NCBI GenBank assembly: GCA_033239525.1
Contig: BSYO01000003.1
Span: 22,895,716 to 22,959,715, forward strand
Direction: 5' to 3'
DNA from: Nepenthes gracilis
Lineage: Eukaryota; Streptophyta; Magnoliopsida; Caryophyllales; Nepenthaceae
DNA: 64,000 bases
The first letter of the stretch is position 1, and each line of letters starts with the position of its first letter. The notes under the pieces are model-generated. The model saw nothing but the letters and a program-made list of their open reading frames with translations. It ran no database searches and had not been told where the DNA came from. Both the position numbers and the translations under genes were made by a program. Shown piece by piece: positions 1 to 12,479 of the stretch.

Positions 1-768
1 CCAAACACATGAACCATTATATTTTACCCTTGAAGATAAATCCAAATACAAACTTGGAGGACAACTCTCGCATTTAAGAGTAGTAGCCAGTGGATCATCA
101 TGAAATTCCCCAAGAACCAGGATACATTCAACTTCACTTTGAGCCTTGTTTATGCCTCAAATGCTATTAAAATAGCACGTCAAAGTAATGTCCCTCACCT
201 CTTTATTACAATTAACAATCGGATCATTGGGTGACCAAAGATATTACCTGTATCCACTGTAAAGCACCTTGTAAAATTCTGTTAAACCACCTTGGAGTCA
301 AACGTATTTTTGACTCTTGTGATCAAAATGAGTAATAATTGGGAAAAGAGGATTCCCTTAATGGAAGCCCTTTAGAATGAAAGAATTCTTTGGATAACAA
401 CCATTTGCTTGATCTATGCCATCGAACAGATCAAGGGCACTGGGCATGTATACCAGATTATGACATACAACATATTATCACATAATCCATTTCATCCAAA
501 ATTGCACTTTTAATCATCAATTAATCTGGAATTCCAATTTCCCACCAAATTTTGCGCTATCTTTACTTTTCTCTCTTCACAAGTTTACAAACAGAGTGTT
601 ACTGTTAGCCAAACCCCCCACATTCTCGTGAAGCTCTATACCACTGCCATGTTCTGTTGTAATTGGATATTTTATCTGGTTTTGCTGATGTTGCTTTTTT
701 ATCTTCTATACTGTTCTGGATAATATCCAGTCTGTGCAACATTTTGATGCAGAGCTGCTGGTATGCAG
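1..768. other. Upstream intron or flank of the BET1-like gene, no exon recognised
   Basis: This stretch precedes the first recognisable exon of the SNARE gene. That exon opens with the third base of a split codon, so a short first exon carrying the start codon must lie upstream. I searched for a short ATG exon ending in AG before a GT donor and found none that fits, so the first exon is probably outside the window and this is mostly intron. Open frames here read through the splice acceptor at 768 and are not coding. Confidence 0.5.
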
Positions 769-2601
769 GGACTATCGTGGCGGCCGGGCTACCCTTTTTG
801 ATGGCATTGAGGAAGGTGGTATTAGGGCCTCATCGTCATACTCCTCTCTTGAAATTGATGAGCAGCACAATGATATGGCACTTGATGGGTTGCAAGACAG
901 AGTCAACATCCTGAAGAGAGTGAGTTCTCATTTGCTTACCCGTTGGACCAGCCAAGTTGCACTTTCCTTATAAGCCTGCTGTTTATTAATTGTTTTTTTA
1001 AAAAAATTTATTACATTTGCACTGATGCATACTGGTTGAGTTTGTATTTGGTATTTTGGATGCTGATCCTATGGGATAACATTCACCAGATAAACTTTCT
1101 GGGCTCCGATTGGAATACTCTCTGCACTATAAGGTCACTTTGGCTATTTTCTCTTGACCTGTTGAAAGTTTCAAAAGCATACTTGTCCATACTCTAAAGT
1201 CTTATGTGACTGATTAGTCATGTTGAATGGAATTTTGAAGGGCTCAGGTCTGAGTCTTTTTTGGTGGCTTTTTTATTGGCGGGGTGGCTGTTGCAGATTC
1301 TTGATACTGGGATCATGATGTCCGAGGGTCAAATGGAGCTGTTGTAGTTATTCCCTATGTCTAATGGTGGAGATTTTATTCTCACAATTTGGAGGAATAA
1401 GATTATAAGTCCAATATATTTTAATGTGTTGTCATAATAAAATTCTTATGTTGGGAGCATTAGGGAGGATAAAAAATTAGATGACCCTAACATGACTCAT
1501 TGTCAATGGGGTTTGTGATCAGGGAAAGGAGTACTGCATTTTTTTGTTGGCATTTCCAGTCATGTTTCGCTGAAATGTTCTCTTAGAGACATGTGGTAAT
1601 GATATTGAGGGTGCTATTGGTATTCCAAGTTGGGACATTTAGACATAGACTTTGATGGTCATCTGCATTTCTCTTTGATATGTTACCGTTTACATGTTAT
1701 CTTTTGGAAGAAGAAGATATTATCAAATGATCCAACCACCATCACTTAGTCAGTTACTTCCGTCCTATACATCCCAGCTTCTAAATTAGTATCTACGACA
1801 CTCTATCAAGTATCACTTCATCCACAATATGCACAATAAATAAATAAAAGAGAGTATAAGCTGATCCACATGGCCCTGGCTAAATATTCATGTCAAAATT
1901 CTCTCAACTCAATGTGCAAACAGAATTTCTTGTTTATGATCTCTTTGGACCTTGAACAATGAGCAAGTAATCCCTCATTCATTTATTATTTCAGTTATCA
2001 GGTGACATACATGAGGAAGTGGATGCTCATAACCGGATGTTGGATCGAATGGTAAGAATGCAGCACTCACAGCCTCCTACTTGACCTAATAAATCATCAT
2101 AGTTCATTTCATACTCTTCTTTTTTTTCCCCTATTTGATGCGGGGTTTGTTCCTTCAGGGCAACGACATGGATGCATCAAGAGGAGTATTGTCGGGAGCC
2201 ATGGATCGGTTCAAGCAGGTACACAGTGAAAATCATGTCACTTCTTTCCGTTGTCATCCTTGCACCTTTGCCCTTATTTCGAGTCCAGTTTCGGTCCTAT
2301 TCTTTTACTTCTGACGGTGAGGTTTTTATTTTGGCAATTTAGACAAATAGAATTATAACAACACATTAGAACCCATTGAACCCCTCATATAATCTTAGTA
2401 GTCCAACATGCTAGTATAAAATCCTGTCCTCTGTAAGAATGGTAGAACATTAAAGTGGGATGAATCTAACCGCTCCTCTTCTCGCTTTCTGAGTCTGGGT
2501 TCTTTTCCTAGGTCTTCGAAACCAGATCAAGCAGAAGAATGCTTACTCTTGTGGCATCATTCGTGGTGATTTTCCTTATTGTATACTATCTCACAAGGTA
2601 A
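769..2601 (+). CDS. BET1-like Golgi/ER SNARE protein, 5' partial, four visible exons
   Basis: The exons are 769-919, 1995-2051, 2159-2218 and 2512-2601, each bounded by AG and GT and joining in frame. The product is a Qc-type SNARE of the BET1 family (Bet1-like SNARE 1-1/1-2, the AtBS14 group), which acts in ER-Golgi vesicle fusion. The first visible exon has the family core RGGRATLFDGIEEGGIRASS followed by a LQDRVNILKR segment. The next exons carry the SNARE helix (LSGDIHEEVDAHNRMLDRM, then GNDMDASRGVLSGAMDRF). The last exon encodes a C-terminal tail anchor ending YYLTR and a TAA stop, the usual end for this family. About 118 residues are visible. Only the first few N-terminal residues are missing, encoded by an exon before the window. 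No disabling mutation is seen, so this is probably a functional gene. Confidence 0.9.
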
Positions 2602-5600
2602 ATCACAAAAAAACAATAAAAAGTAGTCAATATATGATCCACAAACTGCTGTCCTTATTGCTCGATGTGGTATGCTTCTTTCCCTTACTCTGGTGTGGAA
2701 GACAGTCTTTGTAAATTTTGGCTCACATATATATCCCAGGTACTTAGAAATTTGCATTTCTTATGCTCTGCTTGGATATCCCTGTTAAGGCACTCGAATT
2801 AATGTATTGTTTTACTCGGTTTTTTTATATTATAAGGGTAGATTTTAACTTTAAATAATAATAATAATAATAAAACTTAATATTTAAAATGACCTTAACA
2901 AAATTGTTCACCCTCTTGAATTTCACCCTAAACATGGTATGTCATTAAAATTTGAATGCATTTGATGGGTGATTCTGATTTTCACCAAAATAAAATTAAC
3001 AAGTACGAAAATTCCGAGCTATATAAATGTATCCGAATTAAACTAGGATGCATTTAACTTTTGCTGCTTTTTTATTTTTTTTATAAATTACGTTGAGCAG
3101 AATTTTAGTCTATTAATTCGAGTTCAAGTTCATAAAAATTAATAGAATTAAGCTTGACTCCTCTCTTGATTTATTTATTTATTAGCGAGCCAAATTTCAA
3201 CTCGCATTAATGCTTAGTTTGGGTGTATATATGCATGTTCATAAATGAATCAGATTGCTTGAATTGTTAGTCTTTGTATTTGTGTTATTTTCTGCTTTAA
3301 TTTTTTTAAATAAATAATTTGAAGATCTATTAATTCTAATAATGAATTATAGAGTTGATTATTCGGGCCTTTTAATTCATAAATCATCAAGTTATTTATT
3401 GTCTAAACAAATTAAGTCCAATTAGACTGAAGTCTAGTTTGTCCATGTGATATGCCTTAAGATTAGATTCAATTATCGCGTATTAATTCAAATAAACAGT
3501 ATCATTTAATTAAACCAATATTTTTTTTTTCCTACTATGAATATTATTTTATTTTAATATATAGGTCGTATATTTAATCCATAAGTATATATCACCTCAG
3601 ATGTGATAGGAATTCAACTAATTATTTATTCATTCCACCAAATCTTATTGCCATTAGGTTTATACTATTAATTAATGTGGTACATGAATTTGAATACGCA
3701 ATGTAGACCATCGTATCTGATGGCTTACTTCAAAATTAATTAGGTAAATTTTGATATAATACTATGCAATAAGCTAAAATTTATGAGAAATAGTATTTAT
3801 ATATATTTATTTGTACTAAAATTGTTGAAATTAGTATGAAAAAGAGATATAGGGGAGAGAGAGTATGAAAAATTAAAATAAAGTAGAATTTATATTTATT
3901 TTTTGATAATTTTAGTATAAGTGGGTGTATAAGTAAACGTATGAATAATATTACTCAAAATTCATATAAGTATTCATTTGAATTTTTATTATCACATGAG
4001 TCAATTTTGATGATATTTTGGGCAAATTCTATTGAGTTGAAATATTTTAAAATATAAAACTTCTTAAATAATAAACTATCAAATTTGATGTATGATATTT
4101 TCACATCATAAGTTAGGAAGTATTAGATATAAGTAAAGTTTATCCTTATATTTTAGTAAAAAAATTTGATATTTTATTATAAAATAATCTTTTTTTTTAT
4201 TAAAGACAAGGTAAAATAATATATTTGAATAATTTAGCTAGTTTTATGCCACGCTAAAATGAATAAATGGCAGCTATTTTGACTTTATTTTAAAGGACTA
4301 ATTGTTCAAATTTGACTTTATTTTACTCTTTACTTCACATTTAATAATGGACAAAATCAATATCGTGATTTTTGAAAACTACCAAACCTATTCAATATGC
4401 TCTATTTTCGAAATTTTATTTAGTACAAATAAAAATAAGATAAATCATAGAAAAGAAATTAATATTAAAAAATATAAGATATCTTAATGGTGATTAACAC
4501 GTTAAACAAATTTGTTTAACTTTATTGTTACATTATAAACAGGCTACTTGACATTTCACCTCATACAATACTATAAAAATATATATTATTTTAAAATAAT
4601 CAAAAATAAAAAAATTAATAAATACACTTTGAATATATTATACGATTTTTTGATTTTTTTTTTCACTCAAAGTGGGTGATTATGACCAGGTCATTGCACT
4701 GCATTTAAAAAAATTAAAATAAAAAAATAATAAATAATAAAAGTAGACTATGGATTTGATTGGTCCATGTATTGATATTAATTTCTAGTACTCCATCTTA
4801 GACAAAAATAATATAAGGTTATATTTCACTAGGAACCTATAGTTCTTGAATTGGTCTTATGCAACTGTCATGATGCCATTCCAATGCTGCTTTTGACACG
4901 ACCAAAATCCTTAGTCAAGACCAATGACGTTAGCTTCAGATATTTTTTTGTAGTAAAGTTTTTTTTCTTTAGGTAATTAAAAATTTTTAGTCCCTATTTT
5001 ATAAGTTTAGTATAAAATATGATTGTTTGTTGGGGTAAGTATAAAGATATGATAATAATAATAATCAAACTCGTGATTTGAATTCAATCATGGTGGACAT
5101 CAAACTTGACAAAACTATCATTTTTAGGTAAATTTAACTCTATGTTAGAGTAAAATAGTTAAATTTAACCTATTAGTATTTTCAGAATTAAGAATTTATA
5201 CCGAAAGATTTTTTTTTAATGTTGTGTTAGGAATCGCGCCTAGGTTGACATGTGCTTCAAGATCAATTATTCGTGCCCTTGCGGGATTTGGAAGAGGAAA
5301 ATTATGTAAATGGTATGTGTTTGGAAGGATAAGAATTTGTTTAATACCACCTGTAATTCTGCTTTTATTGCAACTATGTACTTTAAGAGAATGGGGATCC
5401 TGCTTTGCATATGGGCAAAGCAGGTCCCAACTTTTCCTATTAGAATAGTTAGATTTTGTACTCAACCTAATTTGACTGTTAAATTTATTATAATTTTTTA
5501 TTATTTTTTTATAATATGAATGAATCTAAATGATCAAATCTGACCAAAGATGAAATCTAACTACTTTGATGTACGAAATAGGGGTCTATTTTGTCTATAT

Positions 5601-7180
5601 GCGAAGTAGGATCCCTGGGAGCTGTACTTTAAACCCATAATAGAATAATTTTTACTAATTATTTTTATGATTCCGGATATTATTAATAAACTCACTTAGG
5701 GTTTTCTTAATAAAGAATTCACCACACTGATTGAAGGGGGACGCTATTCCTTCCCTTAAGAAGTGGGGCATTTAGTCATCAGAAGGCTTCTTTTAAGTTT
5801 TTAAAGATAACTGATATATTATTTTATAAGGACGAATTTATGATTAGTAATATTTTGTATCCTTCACTTGGTTTTGTTTTCCTTTTATTTCTTTTATTTT
5901 TTTACTGCTTTGGGGTCGAGATTGTCTTTTTTTTTGTTTTTGTTTTTTATAATTTCAATTTGGTTATTACAGATTTCACAAATGCTTAAATTATTTTTTA
6001 AAAAATACATACTATTGCTTACCGAAAAAACTAATATCAAGGATTGAAAGCAAAATGAAATTCAAAACTTATGCAAAATTTATAAACTTTACAAGAAATT
6101 TGTTCATCATTAAAATTATCTAACTATTCAGTTTTTATTTTTTAAAATTCATCAATTATGAGTTAGGCATTTTAACTATTCAATTATGAATGGGATAGGG
6201 AATGATTTGTTATTCAAAAAATAGGGAATGAACTAAAAAATCTTTCATAAAATTGACAATTCAATTACTATATGAAAGCAGGGTTCTTACTAGGCAAGCT
6301 CTGTATGATGCGTCTACGATGTCGTACATTAGCTATTAAATCTTCATCTAATACCTTTTATTTTTTATTATTAAAAATAATAAAAAAATATTTTTTTAAA
6401 TAAATGGATTAACAATAGATATTAGATAAAAATTCGATGACTACTATATAGCGTCATACTCACGCCATCAAAAGCCCACATCACAGCGCGTCCTGTTTAA
6501 TTACTATATTACTTTTTTATGTATATAACACGTTACGTGGTCTCATGATTGATTTAATTTTTATTGTATGCAAGTACGTAACGGTCTTACATGTACGCGT
6601 AATCACGCATAATTATTCTTGTATATTTATCGAGCACATAAAATTATTAATTTTAATTTTACCATTTATTAATTGCTCAAAAGTTTCGTCGAATTACACT
6701 ATAGTTGTAAAAATAATCACTATACTATGTTGGAAAAAAACCCAATATATTCGTATCTTTTCTTTCATTTTTCCTCAGTTTTCTGTCAATTTTTTAATTC
6801 TATTACCATGTTTTAATTAACATAAATTTTATGTTAAATTATATTACAAGTCAAATTAATCATATTTTATGATTTAAAAAAATAAAAGTTGAGAATCCAA
6901 TTAAATAAATAGAAAATTTGATATATTATTTTGATGTTTTCAATGCATGGAGGATGAAGAAAAACAGAGAGGCAATCCCTGCTTAAAATGACTCTGTTTT
7001 AGGGTTCAAGCCAGTGTGTGTTTGATTCTTTCCGTCAATTCCATATGTTCAACCTTCAAACTCCACCAGCACAGTCAAATCTCTGAATTTCAGTAGATAT
7101 TCATTTTTCCCACAAGTCAATACACTCATACTCCTTAGAAAAAGACATAAAATATTCATATATTTACTGAAATTAATTAG
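2602..7180. other. AT-rich intergenic region, no gene recognised
   Basis: This is long, strongly AT-rich sequence with many homopolymer and TA runs and only short chance reading frames. An imperfect palindrome at 5125-5172 has arms TAGGTAAATTTAACT and AGTTAAATTTAACCTA. A somewhat less AT-rich patch at about 5220-5640 has open frames on both strands, but neither resembles a known protein. The 3' UTR of the SNARE gene presumably occupies the first 150-200 bases. Confidence 0.6.
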
Positions 7181-7189
7181 TTTGAAGCC

Positions 7190-7202
7190 TATATATATAT
7201 AT
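7190..7202 (+). promoter_or_regulatory. TATA box of the small secreted peptide gene
   Basis: A run of alternating TA (TATATATATATAT) is followed by CCCATCACC and lies about 125 bases before the ATG at 7325. Transcription would start near 7230, giving a leader of about 95 bases that includes a GA-rich tract (7298-7318). Assigned by position and sequence only. Confidence 0.5.
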
Positions 7203-7324
7203 CCCATCACCAACAAACTCTTCCCACTCAAATCAAGTAATCAAACAGTGAAGAAAGGGTCCGAGAGAGAATCAAATCCAGTTGAACAAAACAGGGGAAG
7301 AGAGAGAGAGAGAGAAGAAAAGTG

Positions 7325-7666
7325 ATGGGTTTTATTCAGAAGAGAAAATACTCATCTGTTCTATTGATTGTCCTCACCATTTTGTCTGCCTCGAGATTTC
7401 AGCAGCTTGAAGCAATGAGAACACTCGACGGAGATGGGCTCCTGTGGTTACAGGCTCTGCCACGTGGGCATCCGCCGCCGTCAGGTTCCAACCCATGCAC
7501 GTACATTAGTGGCCAGAAAAAGGATGGCCCCTGCACGTTGAAGGAGATGAATGTGGCTGCCCATGGTGGCAGCAGCGGCCATCATGTGGCTGCACCACCT
7601 GCCTATCCTGGTTTTATCATTGAGGTCGGTGCTGCTGCTGCTGCTGTTGCGGCCTCTGTTCCTTAA
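7325..7666 (+). CDS. Small secreted peptide precursor, proline- and cysteine-containing
   Basis: This is a single-exon reading frame of 113 residues starting at the ATG at 7325; the codon before it is GTG and is not used. Residues 1-30 form a signal peptide: basic MGFIQKRK, hydrophobic VLLIVLTIL, then a small-residue region before MRTLDG. The mature part contains LPRGHPPPSGSNPCTYI and a second cysteine in GPCTLKEMN, spaced so that one disulphide is possible. The C-terminus is a low-complexity alanine run encoded by GCT/GCTG repeats. The proline-rich core recalls secreted signalling peptide precursors of the PIP/IDA kind, but I cannot assign it to a named family with confidence. Apoplastic secretion is inferred from the signal peptide. 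A TATA box and GA-rich leader precede it, which supports a real gene. Confidence 0.72.
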   Translation: MGFIQKRKYSSVLLIVLTILSASRFQQLEAMRTLDGDGLLWLQALPRGHPPPSGSNPCTYISGQKKDGPCTLKEMNVAAHGGSSGHHVAAPPAYPGFIIEVGAAAAAVAASVP

Positions 7667-8841
7667 GAGAAGAGCCAAGATGCAAGATCTTAGTTGTTTT
7701 TTTGGCTTCAATAATTTAACGTAAGGAATAATTTAATGTTCCCCATATGACAGAAGCTTCAAAAATACTATCAATCCCTCCTTCTCCTTGATCTTGAACA
7801 TGGGCTACCATCATATTTTATGTTTAGTTATCATACTAAATATACATATGTAATGTAAGTCATTCTTAAATCTTTATACATAAAATTTTAATTTTTTAAG
7901 TTTGTTAGTTTTTTTAATATAATTTTTAAAGCCTTATTACTTAGAACAATGACGAATTTTTAATAATCTAACTAATTATAATCTAAAAGGTTATAAGTTA
8001 ATTTATAAAATCACTATCTTTTTTTAAATTCTTTCTTTTCATATGTAATGTAATATAGTCAGTTTGTGGCTAATTTATATTTTTATGTTTAAAGGAGTGT
8101 TCATGTGAAAAAATATTTTAAAATATAAGACCATTTTTGAGCCTTAAATTAAAAACCTAAGCTTTTTCATCCGTTAATCTCTTCATGTTGAACCTCTAGC
8201 AACAACGTCGAGATTTTGTCACAAACTGTCAACTTAGTGACTTGGCAAGCTTAAAATCAATGATGAAGAGATAAAAGAAAAGGAAACAATTAAGCAAATA
8301 TACATCTAGACACAGAAAAGCCCAGAAATGCTCAAACAATGTCATTCCCAAACCACTTTTTTATTTATTTTATGGCCCTTTTTTACCCTGTTTCAAGCTT
8401 CATTCTAAACTGAATCCACATTTGTTGGATAATCAAGAAACAGAGGACGTTTGAGCGTTACCACAAGTACAATGACAACAAATTGAAACACGGCACAATG
8501 AGCAGTCTCGATCATCGCCTCCACGAAACGGTCTGTTGTTGATAAGTAAGCATATAAGCAGGCAATACGATGCCAACATCACCCCCAACGACCATGCGAT
8601 CGGCTCCACTGAGAAAATTTGCTGGCACCACAGCATTTCAAATTGTAGGAAGCAAAGGAAACAGATTGGAGATGGGAAGGCAACAAGTTATAATTTATTC
8701 AGAAAGACCAAGATAGGGTACTTCAAAAAAAAAAGAAATATGCAAAATGATCTGGATAATTTATAGTGGTATAACTTTTATTTCCAGTTTGGCTGTTTCA
8801 TGGAAACAGAGACCCATTTGGATTTATAAAGAAGGTCCATT
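7667..8841. other. Intergenic, with a weak minus-strand reading frame
   Basis: The first 750 bases are AT-rich 3' flank of the peptide gene. A minus-strand frame at 8433-8636 encodes 67 residues with a hydrophobic helix (SLGVMLASYCLLICLLI) and a cysteine-rich end (CSLCRVSICCHCTC). It could be the last exon or a fragment of a membrane protein gene. No matching upstream exon or clear acceptor is visible and I do not recognise the family, so it is noted here rather than called as a gene. Confidence 0.4.
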
Positions 8842-9496
8842 TGTTGGGGTCACTCCCGAGTAGATTTTGTCCGCGGACTCCATTGGAATAATGGACGAGG
8901 ACTTTGTTTGATGCGTCATGTCCGAGAGGGCTTGGACGAGGACTCCATCCACGCGTGCGTTGACTTATTCTCTCATTAATGATCTGCGGCTGCAATAAAT
9001 GCGGGCATTGGAAGTTGGTGGCCGTCACAACTTCCAAGACGGTTGCAGGCCTGCCAGGCGTGCGTCTGGCAGACGGCCTGGCAGGCAACCTACCCTGCCA
9101 CCCTGGCGCTAGGGTGGCTGGGTAGATTCCTAGGGTAGTGAATATTATATATATTTATTCATGTATATATATAGGTGTGCTGAGATCATTTAATTGTGTG
9201 TGCCTTTGTGAGCAACCACTTTGTGAGACTTGTGAGAGAAACACTTTAGTAAGAGAAAGTTGTACACTTGAGATTGCTTTTCTTTAGTTTGAGCTTGTGT
9301 AGCTAACACTTGTAAACAATCCTTTATAGTGTATTCTTTCGTGGTTTTTCCCTTGTTTAACGAAGGGTTTTCCACGTTAAATTCGTGTGTTCCCTCTCAT
9401 ATTTCTCTCTACCTCTCCCGACCGTCCGAGAGCTTTGCTCTCTGTTCCTGTCCGAGCGTTGTGTCCGCTCGGTCTTCCGCGCGTTTTGCTCCAACA
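8842..9496 (+). mobile_element. Solo LTR of copia family Y
   Basis: The sequence starts TGTTGGGGTCACTCCCGAG and ends GCTCCAACA, matching both LTRs of the complete family Y element at 28553-33987. A perfect five-base target duplication CCATT flanks it (8837-8841 and 9497-9501). No internal region follows, so it is a solo LTR left by recombination between two LTRs. It is somewhat diverged from the full-length copy, which suggests an older insertion. A TATA-like run lies near 9150-9172. Confidence 0.9.
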
Positions 9497-10105
9497 CCAT
9501 TCTCAGTTGCCTAATTGGATTCAGTAGTATGGATGTTTGAAAAGATACCATAAAAAATGCACAAAAATTACAACTGCGACGTCCAAGCCTGCAAAATGTC
9601 ACCAAGAAATGCAGAAGGTCGAACCTAAACGAATCAAACAACATCAAAATAAGAATAGGATGAGCGAGCTTCTTAATGGTAGCATTGCTGACTCAAATGA
9701 TCTCTCTGAAAGGTCAAACATGTGCCTCGTAGGGGCTTTCATCACGATTTTCAATCTCGCGCAAAATCTATAACGGACAACGTCCGTATAAAAACATCAA
9801 AAACAACAATTCAAAATCCATGAATCGGGTTGTGACTTTGCACAAACCGCTAGTAAATCTTCAAATACATCCAAAATAACATATACCCACCCCAGAATAC
9901 GGCCAAATTTGCTCGTTTTACCTTAACCTCTTATAGCTGTTCATGTTCATCAAGCATCGTGGAAATGCCAAATTAACAAATATACAAAAACAAGCACAAA
10001 ATCAATCTTAGGTTACGACCCACCAACCACAAATGTCTTGCCAAACATACCGTACGTGCTAGTGCTAAAATATTCCAAAATTATATCAAATTGAGTCATG
10101 CATAC
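9497..10105. other. Repeat-like DNA between nested insertions, no gene
   Basis: No protein-coding similarity is seen. CTCAG at 9502-9506 is repeated at 18278-18282, so this may be the left part of an older LTR, discussed under the candidate outer LTR 9507-18277. Confidence 0.4.
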
Positions 10106-10616
10106 TGTTACGTACCCAGTATCGGCAGCCGCGGTACCCCCTCCCCGACCATCGTCGAACAGGGATATCCGACCTCCGGCAGACGTAGAAGCTTTGGGAT
10201 ATTTCGGTTGACTCCTAAATATAGGAATTATGTTTAGTTACTACGTTCGGTGGCAGATATGCCTTTTTCCCGTTGTTCATGATCATGTCCTTCTATTATT
10301 TTATTTTGTTAGTTGTTATTTTGTTAGTTTGTTAGGAATTATGTTAGTTTGTTACTTTCTTCGGTTGGGGCATATAACCTGTTACGGTGCCTAATGAAAA
10401 GGAAGGAAAATATTGCCCAACTCTCTCTCTCACTCACTCTCTCTCTATCTCTCTCTATTCTCTCCTCTCTGCGTCCCCCTCTTCCCTCTATCCTTCTCTC
10501 CCTATTTCCCTCTTTCCCTCCTTCCCCAGCAAAATCTCCCGTCTCCCTCCTCTGCAGAGCTCCGCTCCCGTCGTAACTTCCTCATCATCGGCGGCGACTA
10601 CATAGAGATCGTATCA
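10106..10616 (+). repeat. 5' LTR of the transporter-carrying element
   Basis: This 511-base LTR has a TATA-like CATATAAC at 10371-10378 and a CT microsatellite at about 10421-10470. It is 18 bases longer than its partner at 13559-14051, and the CT tract accounts for most of the difference. Otherwise the two read almost alike, so the insertion is fairly recent. The bases after it (AATGGTGCTTTTATTG) occupy the primer-binding position, but I could not assign a tRNA. Confidence 0.9.
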
Positions 10617-10619
10617 AAT

Positions 10620-11500
10620 GGTGCTTTTATTGAGAGAAATGCAGAGGAGATTGAAGCACAAGCTCTCGAAGCACTCGAGAGGTCTGTCGCCGCACTGTCC
10701 AACGAGATGAAGGCTCTCCGACGAGCTACCGACCGATTTGGTGCCCGCATGTCCACCGCGGTTTCACAAGCCAAACAAATGCGTACCACCAAACTCCGCT
10801 CATCCATGGCGGAACTCAGCAACTCCATCCACAGCTTCGAGCAAGACACTAGACGGTCAATAAACTCTTCGCTTCCTGTAGCTTCCTCTACGATGGCTTC
10901 CCATCGTCCCGTTTCTCTTCCTGCCATCTCTTCCATCACTGGTTCCGTACCACCACCTCCCGTTCCTCAAACAATCCCGCTCTCATCTCATACCAAATTA
11001 GGTCCTCTTGCCCCGACGCCTCGACCGACCACCACAAATTTCTCGTCATTTTCAACTTCATCACGTATTTCGGCTTCCATTTTTACAAATTTTCCTCACA
11101 CTGCCCTTACTTGAGCACGGCGTCCGTACCATCACCGCCGCCAAATCGTTTCCTCCGCCGCTACTATCACACAAATTCGCACTCTGTATCGATCGCTACC
11201 ACCGTCAACCGCTAATTCCTCTTTATCTTCGGACTCACCATCGTTGGGTTCTCCACCACTAAACCGCCGAACCTCCATCACCGTTTGCCGACTCTCCCTC
11301 GACTTGAGGAACCCCATCCACAGGCCACCGATTTCCACTCTACCTCCACCATCAAGCTGAAATCACGATCCAAACCCCATACCACGCCTCACTCGACAGT
11401 TCCTCTCGTTTAAGACTCACATCTTAACCCTGATATCACACATCGAAAACTCGGCTAAGCCACCTTTCACCACAATTTCGTTTTTACTCCACACAGCCCT
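10620..11500 (+). other. Leader region of the transporter-carrying element
   Basis: The first part can be read as a helical segment rich in A, L, E and R (EAQALEALERSVAALSNEM) up to about 11110 and may be what remains of a gag start. The rest is rich in CCG, CCA and TCA with no protein I recognise. The open frame entering from the LTR's CT tract is an artefact of low complexity at its N-terminal end. Confidence 0.4.
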
Positions 11501-12289
11501 TTGCTGCACCAACATAACTCAAATATCGCACTAATGGCTTCACAATCAGAGCACACGAGTTGTGTTCTAACCATACGTTACACCAAACTTTTCAAGGTTC
11601 CCTCCAATCTCGCCCCATATACAGAGGCTGCCTCCGATGACAATGAAATTCCAACGTTTGTTTCCAAATGCAGTTGGGGTTCTCCAACCATATCTCTTCA
11701 TGCCTTGGAGGGTCCTCTTATCTCGTCCACTCTGCAGTTGCAAGGAGTCATTTATGGCCATCCTGTTGTTGTATTGGTGGATGGGCCTAATGAAGGATTG
11801 GTACCAATAACTGCGGATAATTGGGTACTTCATGCGGTGAGGTCACCATGGTGGTTGGAGATTAAGGATAGAGAAGCTCCTAGGCACTGGGTGAAGTTGA
11901 GTGAAAATAATGCTATGGCAAATACGCTGAAGAGTAATGAGAGTCTTAGGAGGTTTCAGGCCTCACAATTTGATATAGTGAAGGCTGGCCTGAAGGGTGA
12001 AGGAGATGTTGTTTCCATTAACAAAGTGGTTCTGAAAACTGACACCCCTTTTTCCACCACTAATTTCGTCATGAAATTACAATTTTTCGAAGCTGGAGCA
12101 AGTTTTGACAGTTGGGTCCGAGTAGCACTCAACATGGCAATTGAGTTTAAGCACAAGGTTCCCGTGTGTGCTAAATGGGCAAACTCTGGCCGTGCACTTA
12201 GCAGGTCAATCAACTCTCATCTGCATATTGCAGGTCTTCAAATTCGTGCAAGTTCTGAGACAGGGCATGCATTTGATGATACCTCTTAG
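11501..12289 (+). pseudogene. Degenerate gag/protease remnant of Ty3/gypsy type
   Basis: An open frame of 262 codons contains ISLHALEG followed about ten residues later by VVVLVDG, the layout of a plant Ty3/gypsy retropepsin (ISLHAL..., then the catalytic DSG). The catalytic triplet reads DGP, so the protease would be inactive. Upstream residues (LFKVPSNLAPY) and downstream residues (to FDDTS) are not recognised. The frame is open, but the lost active site and the absence of RT and integrase mark it as a remnant. Confidence is moderate for the protease and low for the rest. Confidence 0.5.
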
Positions 12290-12479
12290 GAAATTTTAGG
12301 TGTTGTGGCCAATGCGTTGGGTAATGTAAATGACAGGTTCTTTAGCATCGATCACAAACAAAGAGTTTACAAACAATTAGCTCTCACTGGCTCACTCCTC
12401 ATTGCCATAGAGGGGGGTGCTGGTGTGGGAATATATACCTGCCCTCCTCAAACCTGGGCTGGTGAAGAGTGTTACAACA

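Noticed and set aside
663..914. Open frame MDILSGFADVAFL overlapping the SNARE exon
   Set aside because: It uses another frame and reads through the clear splice acceptor at 768; the SNARE frame at 769-919 matches a known family.
943..1197. 84-codon frame after the first SNARE exon
   Set aside because: It lies in the intron between exons 769-919 and 1995-2051.
8433..8636. 67-codon minus-strand frame with a hydrophobic helix and CxxC pairs
   Set aside because: It looks protein-like but has no upstream exon, splice site or recognised family; kept only as a note.
10413..11114. 233-codon frame at the start of the transporter-carrying element
   Set aside because: Its first third is the CT microsatellite of the LTR; only the later helical part could be a gag remnant, so it was described as leader.
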